Origin: Roseiarcus sp963782255
Lineage (GTDB): Bacteria > Pseudomonadota > Alphaproteobacteria > Rhizobiales > Beijerinckiaceae
Assembly (NCBI GenBank): GCA_963782255.1
Contig: CAWAIS010000001.1
Span: 1,364,001 to 1,428,000 of the forward strand
Reading direction: 5' to 3'
DNA: 64,000 nt
The number at the start of each line of letters is the position of its first letter. Within the stretch, counting starts at the first letter, position 1. Below are positions 22,058 to 31,140 of the stretch, piece after piece. The translations under genes were made by a program, and so were the position numbers. The notes below the pieces were generated by a model, which was given only the letters and a program-made list of their open reading frames with translations, did not search any database and was not told the origin of the DNA.

Positions 22058-23616
22058 TCCGAGCGTTCGCCATAGCAGAGTTCGAGCAGCCGCAAGGGCG
22101 TGAGCCCTTCAGCCGGAACGATGCGCGAGAGCCGCCCGTCGATCAGGATCGCGATTCGCGCCGAGAGCGCGATGAGTTCCTCCTGATCCGACGATGATAT
22201 GAGAATTGCGGCGCCAGCCGCGGCCATCTCGCGCAGGAGCGCGTGGATCTCGAATTTGGCGCCGACGTCGACGCCGCGCGTCGGCTCGTCGAGCAGGAGC
22301 ACGCGGGGCGCGCCCGCGACTGCGCGCGCGAACATGACCTTTTGCTGATTGCCGCCGCTGAGCCGCCAGACCCTTTGCCCAAGGCCCGCCGCGCGCAGGC
22401 TGACGCGCCGCCCGACATGCGCCGCCTCCTTGCGCTCGGCCTGCCGATTTGCGAAGGCGCCGAGGCGGCTCAGCCGACGCAGATGCGGCAGCGTGACGTT
22501 GCTCGCAACGTCGTGCCTGAGGAAGAGGCCGTGCGCCCTCCGCTCGCGCGGCACATAAGCGAAGCCGCGGCGCCAGGCGTCGGCCGGGCCGCTGAGGCGG
22601 ACTTCTTCTCCGGCGAGGCGGATCGTCCCGCGCGAGCTTGCGCCCATGATCGCCCGGAGGAGCCGGTCGCCGCCCGCGTCGCCCAGGCCCGCGAAGCCGA
22701 GGATCTCGCCTTCGCGAACGTCGAACGAGATGTCGTCGAGCCCGTCGCCGCCGAGCCCCGCAACCGAGAGCGCGATCGGTTGCGCCGGCTCGGTGTAGAC
22801 TCGCGCGGGAAGCTCGACGCTGGCCCTTCCGGTCATGCGTTCGATCAGCATCGCACGCGTCGCGCCGGCGCTCGCGATGGGCGGCTGCGAGACGCCGTCG
22901 CGCAGGACGGTGACGCGATCGGAGATAGCAAGAATCTCCTCAATGCGATGCGAGACGTAGACGACGGCCGATCCGCGCCGCCGCAATTCGCCGATGATTT
23001 TGAACAGACGTTCCGTTTCGCGATTCGTCAGCGCCGCGGTCGGCTCGTCCATGACGAAGATGCGTCCTGGCGCGGAAGCGTCGTCCAGGAAGGTCGAGGC
23101 GATCTTCACGATCATGCGGTCGCCGGCGCGCAGGCGCCCCACGGTGGCGTCGGGCGAAATGTCGGTCACGCCGAAGGCGGCCAACGCCTCGCACGCCCGC
23201 TCTTTCAGCGCCGGCCAATCGATGAGCCCTCCCCGGCGGGTCGGATAGGCGCGGCCGAGGAACAGGTTCTCGGCCACGCTGAGCCGCGGCAGGACGTTGA
23301 GCTCCTGGTGCAGAAAGCGGAAGCCGAGCCGATGCGCCTCGCGCGCGCTCGAAATCGTGACCGCCTTGCCGTCGAGCGCGATCGCGCCGCGGTCGGCCTG
23401 AACGGCGCCTGCGAGAATCCTGATGAGCGTGCTCTTGCCTGCGCCGTTCTCGCCGATCAGCGCATGAGTCTCGCCCGCTTCGACCGCGAGCGACGCGTCG
23501 CGCAGCGCTACGACGCCGCCATAGGCCTTGGCGAGGCCTTCGACGACGAGCAAACTCACCGCCTCAGCGTCCGTTCGATTGCGACGGCCGTCAACGCGAG
23601 CGTCCGAAAGGTTCAC
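22054..23616 (-). CDS. Sugar ABC transporter ATP-binding protein (RbsA family, two ATPase domains)
   Basis: 520-aa cytosolic ATPase. The first domain has Walker A GENGAGKSTL and Walker B FVMDEPTAAL. The second has signature LSGGNQQKV and Walker B LLLDEPTRGVD but, as usual for the family, a degenerate Walker A. It starts with GTG at 23616, overlapping the binding-protein stop by 4 bp (GTGA), and overlaps the permease by 4 bp, so the three subunits are translationally coupled. Confidence 0.94.
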   Translation of the reverse strand: MNLSDARVDGRRNRTDAEAVSLLVVEGLAKAYGGVVALRDASLAVEAGETHALIGENGAGKSTLIRILAGAVQADRGAIALDGKAVTISSAREAHRLGFRFLHQELNVLPRLSVAENLFLGRAYPTRRGGLIDWPALKERACEALAAFGVTDISPDATVGRLRAGDRMIVKIASTFLDDASAPGRIFVMDEPTAALTNRETERLFKIIGELRRRGSAVVYVSHRIEEILAISDRVTVLRDGVSQPPIASAGATRAMLIERMTGRASVELPARVYTEPAQPIALSVAGLGGDGLDDISFDVREGEILGFAGLGDAGGDRLLRAIMGASSRGTIRLAGEEVRLSGPADAWRRGFAYVPRERRAHGLFLRHDVASNVTLPHLRRLSRLGAFANRQAERKEAAHVGRRVSLRAAGLGQRVWRLSGGNQQKVMFARAVAGAPRVLLLDEPTRGVDVGAKFEIHALLREMAAAGAAILISSSDQEELIALSARIAILIDGRLSRIVPAEGLTPLRLLELCYGERSE

Positions 23617-24572
23617 TCTTTCACGTTCTCGGCCGTGATTAGTTTGGTCGGAACGTAAATGACGCTCTGCTTGATCTTTTCGCCGGCGAGGTAGCGCTTC
23701 ACGAGGTCGGCGGTCGTCTTGCCGATGCCCTTGAAGTCCTGCGCCATCGAGGCCTCGAAATTGCCGCCCTTGGCGATCGCCTCGCGCGCCTGCGGGTTGG
23801 CGTCGATTCCGGTGATGACGATGCCCTCATTTGCGCGGCCAGCCGCTTCAATCGCCTGCAAGGCCCCAAGCGCGGGTTGATCCCACGCGGCCCACACCGC
23901 GGCGATGGCGCCCTTGCCGGGATTGGCCGCGAGGAGCGCCTCCATCTTCGCACGCGAATCGGCGATGCCGCCGTCCTTGACGTCGGGCGTGACGCGGGCG
24001 AGCACCTTGATGTCGGGATTGTTCCTAAAGATCGCGTCTGCGACGACGTCGCGCGAGTGCACCGGCGGAAAGGCGTCGAACACGAACATGACGACGGCGC
24101 CCTTGCCGTTGATCCGGTTCGCCACATAGGCGGCAGTGTCCGCGGCCATGGCGTAGCCGTTGCTCGTGACATTGGCGACGAGCAGGGGACTGGCGCCCGC
24201 ATCCATTCCGAACACGGGGATGCCGGCGGTCTTTGCGGTCTCGAGGCCGGCTGCGACCTGCGCCGGATCGACGTTGATGACGATCGCGTCGACTTTCTCT
24301 GTCGCCGCATCCTCGATCCGGCTGATCGCGGCGGCGACGTCGCCCTTGGTGTCGATCACGTTGACGTTCCAGCCGTAGCCTTTCGCCGCCTCGTCAAACG
24401 CCTCGACATAGAACTGCGTGCCGGGCTGGGCGAGATAAGGCGTGATCACCGCGATCCTGCCGGCCGCCAACGCCGCGCTCGCCGAAGCCGCCAGCGCGAG
24501 AGCGCTCATCACCGTCGTCGCTGCGCGCGTGAGTGATTTCGCCAACGTCGCCCTCCGCCGGTACGTGTTCAT
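23613..24572 (-). CDS. Sugar ABC transporter periplasmic binding protein (RbsB-like)
   Basis: 319-aa type I (LacI/RbsB-fold) binding protein. A signal peptide (about residues 1-36, ending ALAAG) is followed by IAVITPYLAQPGTQFYVEAF. The conserved hinge/ligand strand DAIVINVDPAQVAAGLETAK and the GIDANPQAREAI segment are present. The divergent FGGY kinase starts only 65 bp away. The pair suggests uptake then phosphorylation of a ketopentose, pentitol or tetritol; the exact sugar is not readable. Confidence 0.9.
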   Translation of the reverse strand: MNTYRRRATLAKSLTRAATTVMSALALAASASAALAAGRIAVITPYLAQPGTQFYVEAFDEAAKGYGWNVNVIDTKGDVAAAISRIEDAATEKVDAIVINVDPAQVAAGLETAKTAGIPVFGMDAGASPLLVANVTSNGYAMAADTAAYVANRINGKGAVVMFVFDAFPPVHSRDVVADAIFRNNPDIKVLARVTPDVKDGGIADSRAKMEALLAANPGKGAIAAVWAAWDQPALGALQAIEAAGRANEGIVITGIDANPQAREAIAKGGNFEASMAQDFKGIGKTTADLVKRYLAGEKIKQSVIYVPTKLITAENVKE

Positions 24573-24637
24573 GACGCGAGGGTACCATTGCGGCTACAAA
24601 GTGCCAACCAGTCGGCTTTTGAGAGGCGTGACAAGGC

Positions 24638-26083
24638 ATGGCGGGTCCGTATTTTGTTGGCGCTGATGTCGGCACGACGTCGGTCAAAGTCGCGCTCTTC
24701 GACGCGGATGGAGCGAGCCTCGCGCAATGGTCGAGCGCCCTCTCGACGGCGCGTCCGCGCGCTGGCTATGTCGAGCAGAATCCGGACGACTGGATTGAGG
24801 CGACAGTCGCTGGACTGGCGGACGTTCTGGATGGCGTAGGCGAAGGCGCCGTCGCTGCAGTCGGGCTCTGCAGCCAGGTCAATACACACGCGTTCGTCGA
24901 CGCAAACGGAAAGGCGCTCGCGCCGGCGATCGTCTGGCAGGACGGACGCGCGGCTGAAGACGCGGCGAAGCTCGATCGCCTCGTCCCCGAGGCCCAGCGG
25001 CTCGCATGGTGGGGCGCGCCGCTGCCGATCGACGCGAGCCACGTTCTGAGCCGCATCGCGTGGATGGCTCGCGTTCATCCGGAAATCTGGCGAAGGACGC
25101 GCTGGGTGATGGCGCCGAAGGACTATTGCCTGCTCAAGCTGACCGGCGAAGCCGTGGCCGATCCGCTTTCGTCGTTCGGCGTTGTCGATTCCTATCTGCG
25201 CCCCATCCGCGCGCTGATCGATCTCGTCCCCGGCGCGGCCGAACGGCTTCCGCCGCTCAAGGGCGTGACGGAATGCGTCGGGCGGATTGGCGCCGGTCTG
25301 CCGGGCGCAGGCGCGCCGATCGTCAATGCGACCATGGACGCATGGGCGGGAATGATTGGGGCGGGCGCGGGGCGAGACGGCGCCGCCGCCTATCTCAGCG
25401 GCACGAGCGAAGTCGGCGGAATCGTGTCGCTCACGCGCATTCCGACAGCGGGCGTCATCGCGTTTCCGCAGTGCGAGGGCGTCACGCTGCACGCCGGGCC
25501 CACGCAGGCCGGCGGCGCATCCCTTGCCTGGTTCGGCGCGCTCGTCGGCCGCAGCGGCGATGAGATTTCGCAACTCGCGGCGCAGAGCGACGCGGCGCGA
25601 CCGGTGCCGATCTTCCTGCCGCATCTGCAAGGCGAGCGCGCGCCGCTCTGGGACATCGACGCGCGCGCGTCGTTCGCCGGCCTCGACGGGTCGATGGGCT
25701 TGAGCGAGCTGGCGCGCTCCGTGCTCGAAGGCGTCGCTTATTCGGTGCGCCTGCTCATGGGCGCGCTCGAGGCCTCGTCCGGGGTCACGCCCGCGCGGCT
25801 TCGTCATGCCGGCGGGGGCGCGCGCTCGGACGTCTGGTGTCAGATCCGCGCGGACATTCTCGGCCGGCCGATCGATCGCGTCGAGAACCTCGATTCGGGA
25901 GTCGTCGGGGCCGCCATGCTCGCGGGTCTCGGCATCGGCGCGTTCGCAAGCATCGAAGAGGCGGTGGACGGCATGAGCCGGCTCGAGCGGACATTCGAGC
26001 CGAATCCCGCGCGCAAGGCGCTGCACGATGAGGGCTTCGCGCGCTACCTCGACCTTTACCGCCGCCTCAAAGGCTTCGCGTGA
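24638..26083 (+). CDS. FGGY-family carbohydrate kinase (xylulokinase-like)
   Basis: 481-aa sugar kinase. N-terminal ATPase phosphate-1 motif GADVGTTSVKVALFD, a middle region with NATMDAWAGMIGAG, and the C-terminal adenosine segment RHAGGGARSDVWCQIRADIL fit the FGGY family, closest in style to XylB. It would phosphorylate the sugar or polyol brought in by the divergent Rbs-type importer. Length is normal. No isomerase or dehydrogenase sits next to it, so the pathway is incomplete locally. Confidence 0.88.
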   Translation: MAGPYFVGADVGTTSVKVALFDADGASLAQWSSALSTARPRAGYVEQNPDDWIEATVAGLADVLDGVGEGAVAAVGLCSQVNTHAFVDANGKALAPAIVWQDGRAAEDAAKLDRLVPEAQRLAWWGAPLPIDASHVLSRIAWMARVHPEIWRRTRWVMAPKDYCLLKLTGEAVADPLSSFGVVDSYLRPIRALIDLVPGAAERLPPLKGVTECVGRIGAGLPGAGAPIVNATMDAWAGMIGAGAGRDGAAAYLSGTSEVGGIVSLTRIPTAGVIAFPQCEGVTLHAGPTQAGGASLAWFGALVGRSGDEISQLAAQSDAARPVPIFLPHLQGERAPLWDIDARASFAGLDGSMGLSELARSVLEGVAYSVRLLMGALEASSGVTPARLRHAGGGARSDVWCQIRADILGRPIDRVENLDSGVVGAAMLAGLGIGAFASIEEAVDGMSRLERTFEPNPARKALHDEGFARYLDLYRRLKGFA

Positions 26084-26249
26084 GAGGCGGCATCTGGCCG
26101 CTTTCAGCGCGCGAGCGCCGCAACTCAGGCTTGAAACTGCGCGTAAGGCCATGTTGATGCGTCCCGCAAAGCGCGGAAGGCCGGCGCGTGACGGGCGAGC
26201 GGCGCCCGCTGGCGCGAGTTCGGCGCGGGCGGGGTCAGGGAATGAGAAC

Positions 26250-27041
26250 GTGCGTAGGCTCTCGGTCAAACTCGTCATTGCCGTCGTCGGCTGCGGCGCG
26301 ATGCTCTGGGCGATCAGCGTGCTCGCGGCGTGGCGGGAGCGCCCAGAGCGTCAGGCGCTGTGGGAGGCCGTCCGCGCGTGCGTTGCGGACTACCGGCTGA
26401 CCGGGTCCCCGTTCCCGTGTCTCATGGTCGACCTGAGCGGAGGGGAGCAACGAGGATATGTGGTCCTGCGCGCTCCGCTCGGGCCGCCGGACACCGTTCT
26501 CTCGCCGACGCGAAGGGTGGTCGGCGTCGAGGACCCGTGGCTGCAATCTCCCCAGGCGCCGAATTATTTCGAAGACGCCTGGAACGCCCGGTCGCTTGTC
26601 AAGACGGCGAATGGCGAGCCTCCTCCGCGCGACGAGATTGCGCTTGCCGTCAACGCGGCTCCGACCCGGACGCAGGACCAGCTTCACATCCACCTAGGCT
26701 GCCTTATCCCCCGACTGAAACGACGGTTGCTAGCGTTTGCGCCGAGGTTGCCGATCGGCGTGTGGACGCGAGCGGGAGCTTTCGTCCCTGGCTCGGCGCT
26801 GTGGGCGTACCGGACGGGGCGAGCGGATCTTGCGGGCGTCGAGCCGTTCCGCCTTGCGGCCGAGGGTCTCGGGGGCAAGATCAGGGATCGCGCGCAGCTA
26901 TTGATCTTGGTGGCCGGGCTCCGGATCGCCGACAACGACGAGCTCGTGATCCTCGCCTCCGCCATCGGCGCGCCCGGCGCGACCTATCGTGTGGGTGCTG
27001 AAGACATCCTCGATCTCCAGTGCGCCGAAGGCGCGAATTGA
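26250..27041 (+). CDS. CDP-diacylglycerol pyrophosphatase (Cdh)
   Basis: 263-aa membrane-anchored hydrolase that cleaves CDP-diacylglycerol to CMP and phosphatidate. One N-terminal membrane helix (about residues 6-27) is followed by the Cdh/HIT-like domain. The catalytic motif QLHIHLGC is near residues 144-151, and the family C-terminus DELVILAS is present. The GTG at 26250 fits family length; an ATG at 26151 is the alternative. The gene is 7 bp from, and convergent with, NDH-2. Confidence 0.87.
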   Translation: MRRLSVKLVIAVVGCGAMLWAISVLAAWRERPERQALWEAVRACVADYRLTGSPFPCLMVDLSGGEQRGYVVLRAPLGPPDTVLSPTRRVVGVEDPWLQSPQAPNYFEDAWNARSLVKTANGEPPPRDEIALAVNAAPTRTQDQLHIHLGCLIPRLKRRLLAFAPRLPIGVWTRAGAFVPGSALWAYRTGRADLAGVEPFRLAAEGLGGKIRDRAQLLILVAGLRIADNDELVILASAIGAPGATYRVGAEDILDLQCAEGAN

Positions 27042-27048
27042 GCGCGGG

Positions 27049-28314
27049 TCAGCTCCAGGTTATGAGGCGCGCGCCTCGCTGGAAGCTCAAATAGCTCCAG
27101 GCCCAGCTCGCCGCGACAAAGAACCGGCTGCGCAAGCCGATCAGGAAATAGATGTGCGCGGCGCTCCAGAAGACCCAGCCGGGGAAACCGGTGAAGCTCA
27201 GCGGCCCGATCTTCACGATCGCCGAGTTGCGCCCGATCGTCGCCAGACTTCCTTCATCCCGGTAGCGGAAGGGACCCGGCGCAGGCTTGCCTGTGACACG
27301 CGCGCGGATCGTCCTTGCGACATACTCTCCCATCTGCTTCGCCGCCGGCGCCAGGCCCGGTGCTTGGCGCCCCTCCGGCCCGATGGCCGCGGCCGCGTCG
27401 CCGATGATGAAGACGTTCGGGCGCCCGGGCGCGCTGAGGTCCGCTTCGACCCGCGCGCGTCCGCTGGCGTCGCAGTCCATCTCGAGCCAATGGCCGGCGG
27501 GAGACGAACGGACGCCGGCCGCCCACAGAATCGCTCCGCCGATATCGATCCGTTGGCCGTCGGCGACGATCGCGCCTGGGCCGAGGTCCTCGACCATGGT
27601 CCGCGTTCGCACCTCGACACCCATGCGCGCCAATTCGCGCAGCGCGAAATCCGACAGCCTCTCCGGGAACGATGGGAGCAGTTTTGGCCCCGCCTCGAGC
27701 AAGAGGATGCGCGCTCGCGACGGGTCCGCCCGCCGGAATTCCTTGGGAAGCGTATGCCGCGCGAGTTCGGCGAGCGCGCCAGCGAGTTCGACGCCCGTCG
27801 CGCCCCCGCCGACAATCGCAAAGGTGAGCAGGCGCGCGCGCTCATCCGGGTCATCCGACGCCTCCGCGCTCTCGAAAGCCTTCAGGACCCGACCGCGAAT
27901 GCTGATTGCGTCCTCGATCGTCTTTAAGCTTGGGGCGTTCCGCTCCCATGCGTCGTGGCCGAAATAGGAGTGCGTCGCGCCGGTCGCGAGCACAAGCCAG
28001 TCGAACGCAAACTGCCCTTGCGACGTGGAGACGATCCGCCGATCCGCATCGACGCCGAGCACGGACGTCATGAGGACCGTCGCATTCGCTTGCCGGCGCA
28101 GGACGTGCCGTATCGGCCAGGCGATGTCGGACGGCGCCAGGGCCGCGGTCGCGACCTGATAGAGCAGGGGTTGAAAGCAGTGATGATTGTGCGCGTCGAC
28201 GAGCAGCACCTCCACCGGCGTGCGAGCAAGACCCCGGGCGGCGGAAAGACCGCCGAAGCCGCCGCCCACGATGACGACGCGCGGGCGCCGATCCGCTGCT
28301 CCGGGCTCGCTCAT
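27049..28314 (-). CDS. ndh: Type II NADH:quinone oxidoreductase (NDH-2)
   Basis: 421-aa monotopic flavoprotein that passes electrons from NADH to quinone without proton pumping. It has an N-terminal FAD motif VVIVGGGFGGLSAARGL, a second dinucleotide fold FAIVGGGATGVELAGAL, the FAD-binding VFIIGDAAA segment, and a hydrophobic C-terminal membrane anchor (WVFWSAAHIYFLIGLR). The start is taken at the ATG at 28314 (a TTG lies two codons upstream). It is divergent from the YtfQ-type gene across a 249-bp region. Confidence 0.94.
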   Translation of the reverse strand: MSEPGAADRRPRVVIVGGGFGGLSAARGLARTPVEVLLVDAHNHHCFQPLLYQVATAALAPSDIAWPIRHVLRRQANATVLMTSVLGVDADRRIVSTSQGQFAFDWLVLATGATHSYFGHDAWERNAPSLKTIEDAISIRGRVLKAFESAEASDDPDERARLLTFAIVGGGATGVELAGALAELARHTLPKEFRRADPSRARILLLEAGPKLLPSFPERLSDFALRELARMGVEVRTRTMVEDLGPGAIVADGQRIDIGGAILWAAGVRSSPAGHWLEMDCDASGRARVEADLSAPGRPNVFIIGDAAAAIGPEGRQAPGLAPAAKQMGEYVARTIRARVTGKPAPGPFRYRDEGSLATIGRNSAIVKIGPLSFTGFPGWVFWSAAHIYFLIGLRSRFFVAASWAWSYLSFQRGARLITWS

Positions 28315-28453
28315 GCGCAAGGCGCCTCGGGTTTCGTTCGCGCTTTACGAGCGGCTCTCCCGCTCGGACTCGCGAACCGATTGCGACGCCGGATGTTCCT
28401 GGACAAAAGTCGATCAGTTTGAGGGCGGCGCCGATCGTTGACCGGGGCCGCAA

Positions 28454-28477
28454 ACAATATTATTGTATGATTATTGG
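28454..28477. promoter_or_regulatory. AT-rich palindromic patch, candidate operator of the YtfQ-type operon
   Basis: In the 249-bp divergent region 28315-28563, the strongest feature is an AT-rich block holding ACAAT-ATT-ATTGT (28454-28466) followed by ATGATTATTGG. It stands out against the GC-rich background and lies about 90 bp before the transporter start. It is a reasonable binding site for the FadR-type regulator encoded at the end of that operon, but no second copy was found to confirm it. The rest of the region shows nothing recognisable. Confidence 0.4.
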
Positions 28478-28563
28478 ACGTCGGTCCCACGCGAGGCGGG
28501 AGACTGCAGAGGCCTGCTTGTGACGGCTGACGCTCCAAGGGTGAATCAAATCGGGAGGAATGC

Positions 28564-29490
28564 ATGCAACTCATGAAGTGGCTGGGAGGCGCCGCAATCG
28601 GCGCGACGCTGTTTTTCGCCGGATCGTCGGCTTTCGCCGTGACGATCGGCTTCTCGCAGGTGGGCGACGAGGGCGACTGGCGCCCGGCCTTTTCCAAGGA
28701 CATGCAGGAAGAGGCGAAGAAGGAGGGCATCGACCTTAAATTCGCCGACGCCCAGGGCAAGGAAGAGGAGCAACTGAAGGCGGTGCGGGCGTTCATCGCC
28801 CAGAAGGTGGACGCAATCGTCATCGCTCCCGTCGTCGTCACCGGCTGGGGGCAGGTGCTCGAGGAGGCCAAGAAGGCGGGCATTCCGGTCTTCCTTGCCG
28901 ACCGCGACGTCGACGCCGACAAGTCGCTGTTCGTCACGCGCATTTCCGCCGACTTCAATCTCGAGGGCAAGCTCGCGGGCGCCTGGCTCGCCCAGGCGAG
29001 CAAGGGAACCTGCAACATCGTAGAGTTGCAGGGGACCGTCGGCTCGGCGCCGGCGATCGAGCGCAAGAAGGGCTTCGAGGCGATCATCTCGAACTTCCCG
29101 AACATGAAGATCGTCAAGACGCAGAGCGGCGATTTCACCACCGACGGCGGCAAGAAGGTGATGGAAGCCTTCATCAAGTCGACCGACAACCTCAAGGGCA
29201 TTTGTGGCGTCTTCGCGCACAACGACAATATGCAGCTTGGCGCCATCCAGGCAATGAAGGAGGCGGGTCTCAAGCCGGGCAAGGACTTTCTCATGGTGTC
29301 GGTCGACTACGTTCCGGCCATGAAAGAGGCGCTCGCGGCCGGGGACGCCAACGCGTCCGTCGAGCTTCGCTCGGCGATCGGCAAGTACATCTATCCCGTC
29401 GTGCTGGGCTACCTGAAAGACCACAAGGAGCTGCCGAAGTGGGTGGTCATTCCGTCCGACCTCCACGCCGCGGCGACTCCCGGCAACTAG
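28564..29490 (+). CDS. ytfQ: Sugar ABC transporter binding protein (YtfQ-like)
   Basis: 308-aa periplasmic binding protein with a signal peptide (residues 1-25, ending SSAFA) and the YtfQ-type opening VTIGFSQVGDEGDWRPAF. The internal strand QKVDAIVIAPVVVTGWGQVL, the ADRDVDADKSLFV segment and the SVDYVPAMKEALAAGDANAS segment match galactofuranose-binding proteins. In E. coli ytfQ-ytfR-ytfT-yjfF import galactofuranose; related alphaproteobacterial systems take other sugars. CGGGAGGAATGC gives a good ribosome site. First gene of a five-gene operon. Confidence 0.9.
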   Translation: MQLMKWLGGAAIGATLFFAGSSAFAVTIGFSQVGDEGDWRPAFSKDMQEEAKKEGIDLKFADAQGKEEEQLKAVRAFIAQKVDAIVIAPVVVTGWGQVLEEAKKAGIPVFLADRDVDADKSLFVTRISADFNLEGKLAGAWLAQASKGTCNIVELQGTVGSAPAIERKKGFEAIISNFPNMKIVKTQSGDFTTDGGKKVMEAFIKSTDNLKGICGVFAHNDNMQLGAIQAMKEAGLKPGKDFLMVSVDYVPAMKEALAAGDANASVELRSAIGKYIYPVVLGYLKDHKELPKWVVIPSDLHAAATPGN

Positions 29491-29640
29491 CCTGACGCTG
29501 CAAAGAGCCAACTGAGAACCGCGCCTCGCCGCCGACCTTCGGGTCCGGCGAGGCGCGTGCCGGCTCGGCCGCTTGTGGGACGGCCGGCGTTCGGCGATAT
29601 TTCGTTCACGTCCGCGAGACGGGCCAGCGGGGCGGAAACC

Positions 29641-31140
29641 TTGACTGCGCGCATTGAGATGCTCGGCGTTTCGAAGGCGTTCCCAGCCGTTCGGGCGCTG
29701 GATCATGTCGACTTCAGGGTCGAGGCCGGCGAAGTCCACGCGCTCATGGGAGAGAACGGCGCCGGCAAGTCGACGCTGATAAAGATCATGACCGGCGCCT
29801 TGCGCGGGGACGCAGGTGAAATCCGCCTGGACGGCCGGCCCGTCGAGATCGGCGCCACCGGTCAAGCCCGCGCCTTGGGCATCGGCACGGTCTACCAGGA
29901 AGTCAATCTCGTTCCGACCATGTCGGTGACGAAGAACGTGACGCTTGGCCGCGAGCCACGCAGGTTCGGCCTGATCTCCTGGCGCGAGGCGCGTCTTCGG
30001 ACGCAAGCGCGGCTCAAGCGCCTCAACATCGACATCGACGTCGAGCGGCCGCTCGGCTCATACTCCGTGGCGATCCAGCAACTCGTCGCGATCGCGCGCG
30101 CGCTCGAGGACGACACGCGCGTTCTGGTGCTCGACGAGCCGACGGCGAGCCTCGACGCCAAGGAGACCGAGCTTCTGTTTCGGATCATGCGCGACCTCAA
30201 GGCGCGAGGCATCGCCATGGTGTTCATCACCCATTTCATCGATCAGGTCTATCGGATCGCCGACCGCATATCGGTGTTGCGCAACGGCCGGCTGGTCGGT
30301 TCGGCCGCGGCGGCTGAGCTGCCGCCTTTGAAGCTGATCTCGCTGATGCTCGGGCGCGAGCTCGAGCGCACGGAGGAGCGACTCGCGTCCGCCACCTCGA
30401 CCGCGGAGGGAGAGCCGATTCTCATCGCCAAGGGCCTCGGGCGCCGCCGCACGATGGCGCCTTTCGACCTCTCGCTTCGCGCCGGCGAAGTCGTCGGACT
30501 GGCCGGCCTCCTGGGATCGGGGCGCACTGAGGTCGCCAAGCTCATCTTCGGCGCGATACGGCCCGACTCCGGCCGGCTCGATGTCGGCGGCGTTCCGGTG
30601 ACGACCCATTCGCCCGGGCGGTCGATGCGCCTCGGCATGGCGTTCTGTCCGGAAGACCGAAAGGCCGAGGGCGTATTCAGCGAGCTCAGCGTACGCGAGA
30701 ACATCATCCTTGGACTGCAGACGAAGCGGGGATGGCTGAGGCGGCTTTCGCATGACGAGCAGGAAGAGCTGGCGCAGGAGATGATCAAGGCCCTGGCGAT
30801 CGCAACATCCGACGCCGACAAGCCGGTCGGGCAGCTGTCGGGCGGTAATCAGCAGAAGGTCATCCTCGCGCGCTCGCTCGTGTCCGAGCCCCGCATCCTC
30901 ATTCTCGACGAGCCCACTCGCGGCATTGACGTCGGCGCCCACGCCGAAATCGTGGCGCTGATCCGCAAGCTTTGCACCGAAGGTTTGGCGCTGCTGGTGG
31001 CGTCCTCGGAGCTGGACGAACTGGTGGCGGTCAGCGACAGGATCGCGGTTCTGCGCGACCGGCGCAAGGTCGGCGAGATCGCCGAGCGGGAGATCACGCG
31101 CCAGAACGTCATCCGCACGATCGCGGGCGCAAGTCCGTGA
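29641..31140 (+). CDS. ytfR: Sugar ABC transporter ATP-binding protein (YtfR-like)
   Basis: 499-aa double-domain ATPase: Walker A GENGAGKSTLIKIM, Walker B VLVLDEPTASLD, second-domain signature LSGGNQQKV and Walker B ILILDEPTRGID. The start is placed at the TTG at 29641, preceded by GGGGCGGA, because it brings the family N-terminus (TARIEMLGVSKAFPAV) into register. A GTG at 29557 and an ATG at 29659 are alternatives. It overlaps the first permease by 4 bp (GTGA). Confidence 0.92.
   Translation: MTARIEMLGVSKAFPAVRALDHVDFRVEAGEVHALMGENGAGKSTLIKIMTGALRGDAGEIRLDGRPVEIGATGQARALGIGTVYQEVNLVPTMSVTKNVTLGREPRRFGLISWREARLRTQARLKRLNIDIDVERPLGSYSVAIQQLVAIARALEDDTRVLVLDEPTASLDAKETELLFRIMRDLKARGIAMVFITHFIDQVYRIADRISVLRNGRLVGSAAAAELPPLKLISLMLGRELERTEERLASATSTAEGEPILIAKGLGRRRTMAPFDLSLRAGEVVGLAGLLGSGRTEVAKLIFGAIRPDSGRLDVGGVPVTTHSPGRSMRLGMAFCPEDRKAEGVFSELSVRENIILGLQTKRGWLRRLSHDEQEELAQEMIKALAIATSDADKPVGQLSGGNQQKVILARSLVSEPRILILDEPTRGIDVGAHAEIVALIRKLCTEGLALLVASSELDELVAVSDRIAVLRDRRKVGEIAEREITRQNVIRTIAGASP

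Noticed and set aside
24569..26278. 569-codon open frame opposite the FGGY kinase
   Set aside because: Antisense shadow; the kinase motifs on the plus strand are clear.
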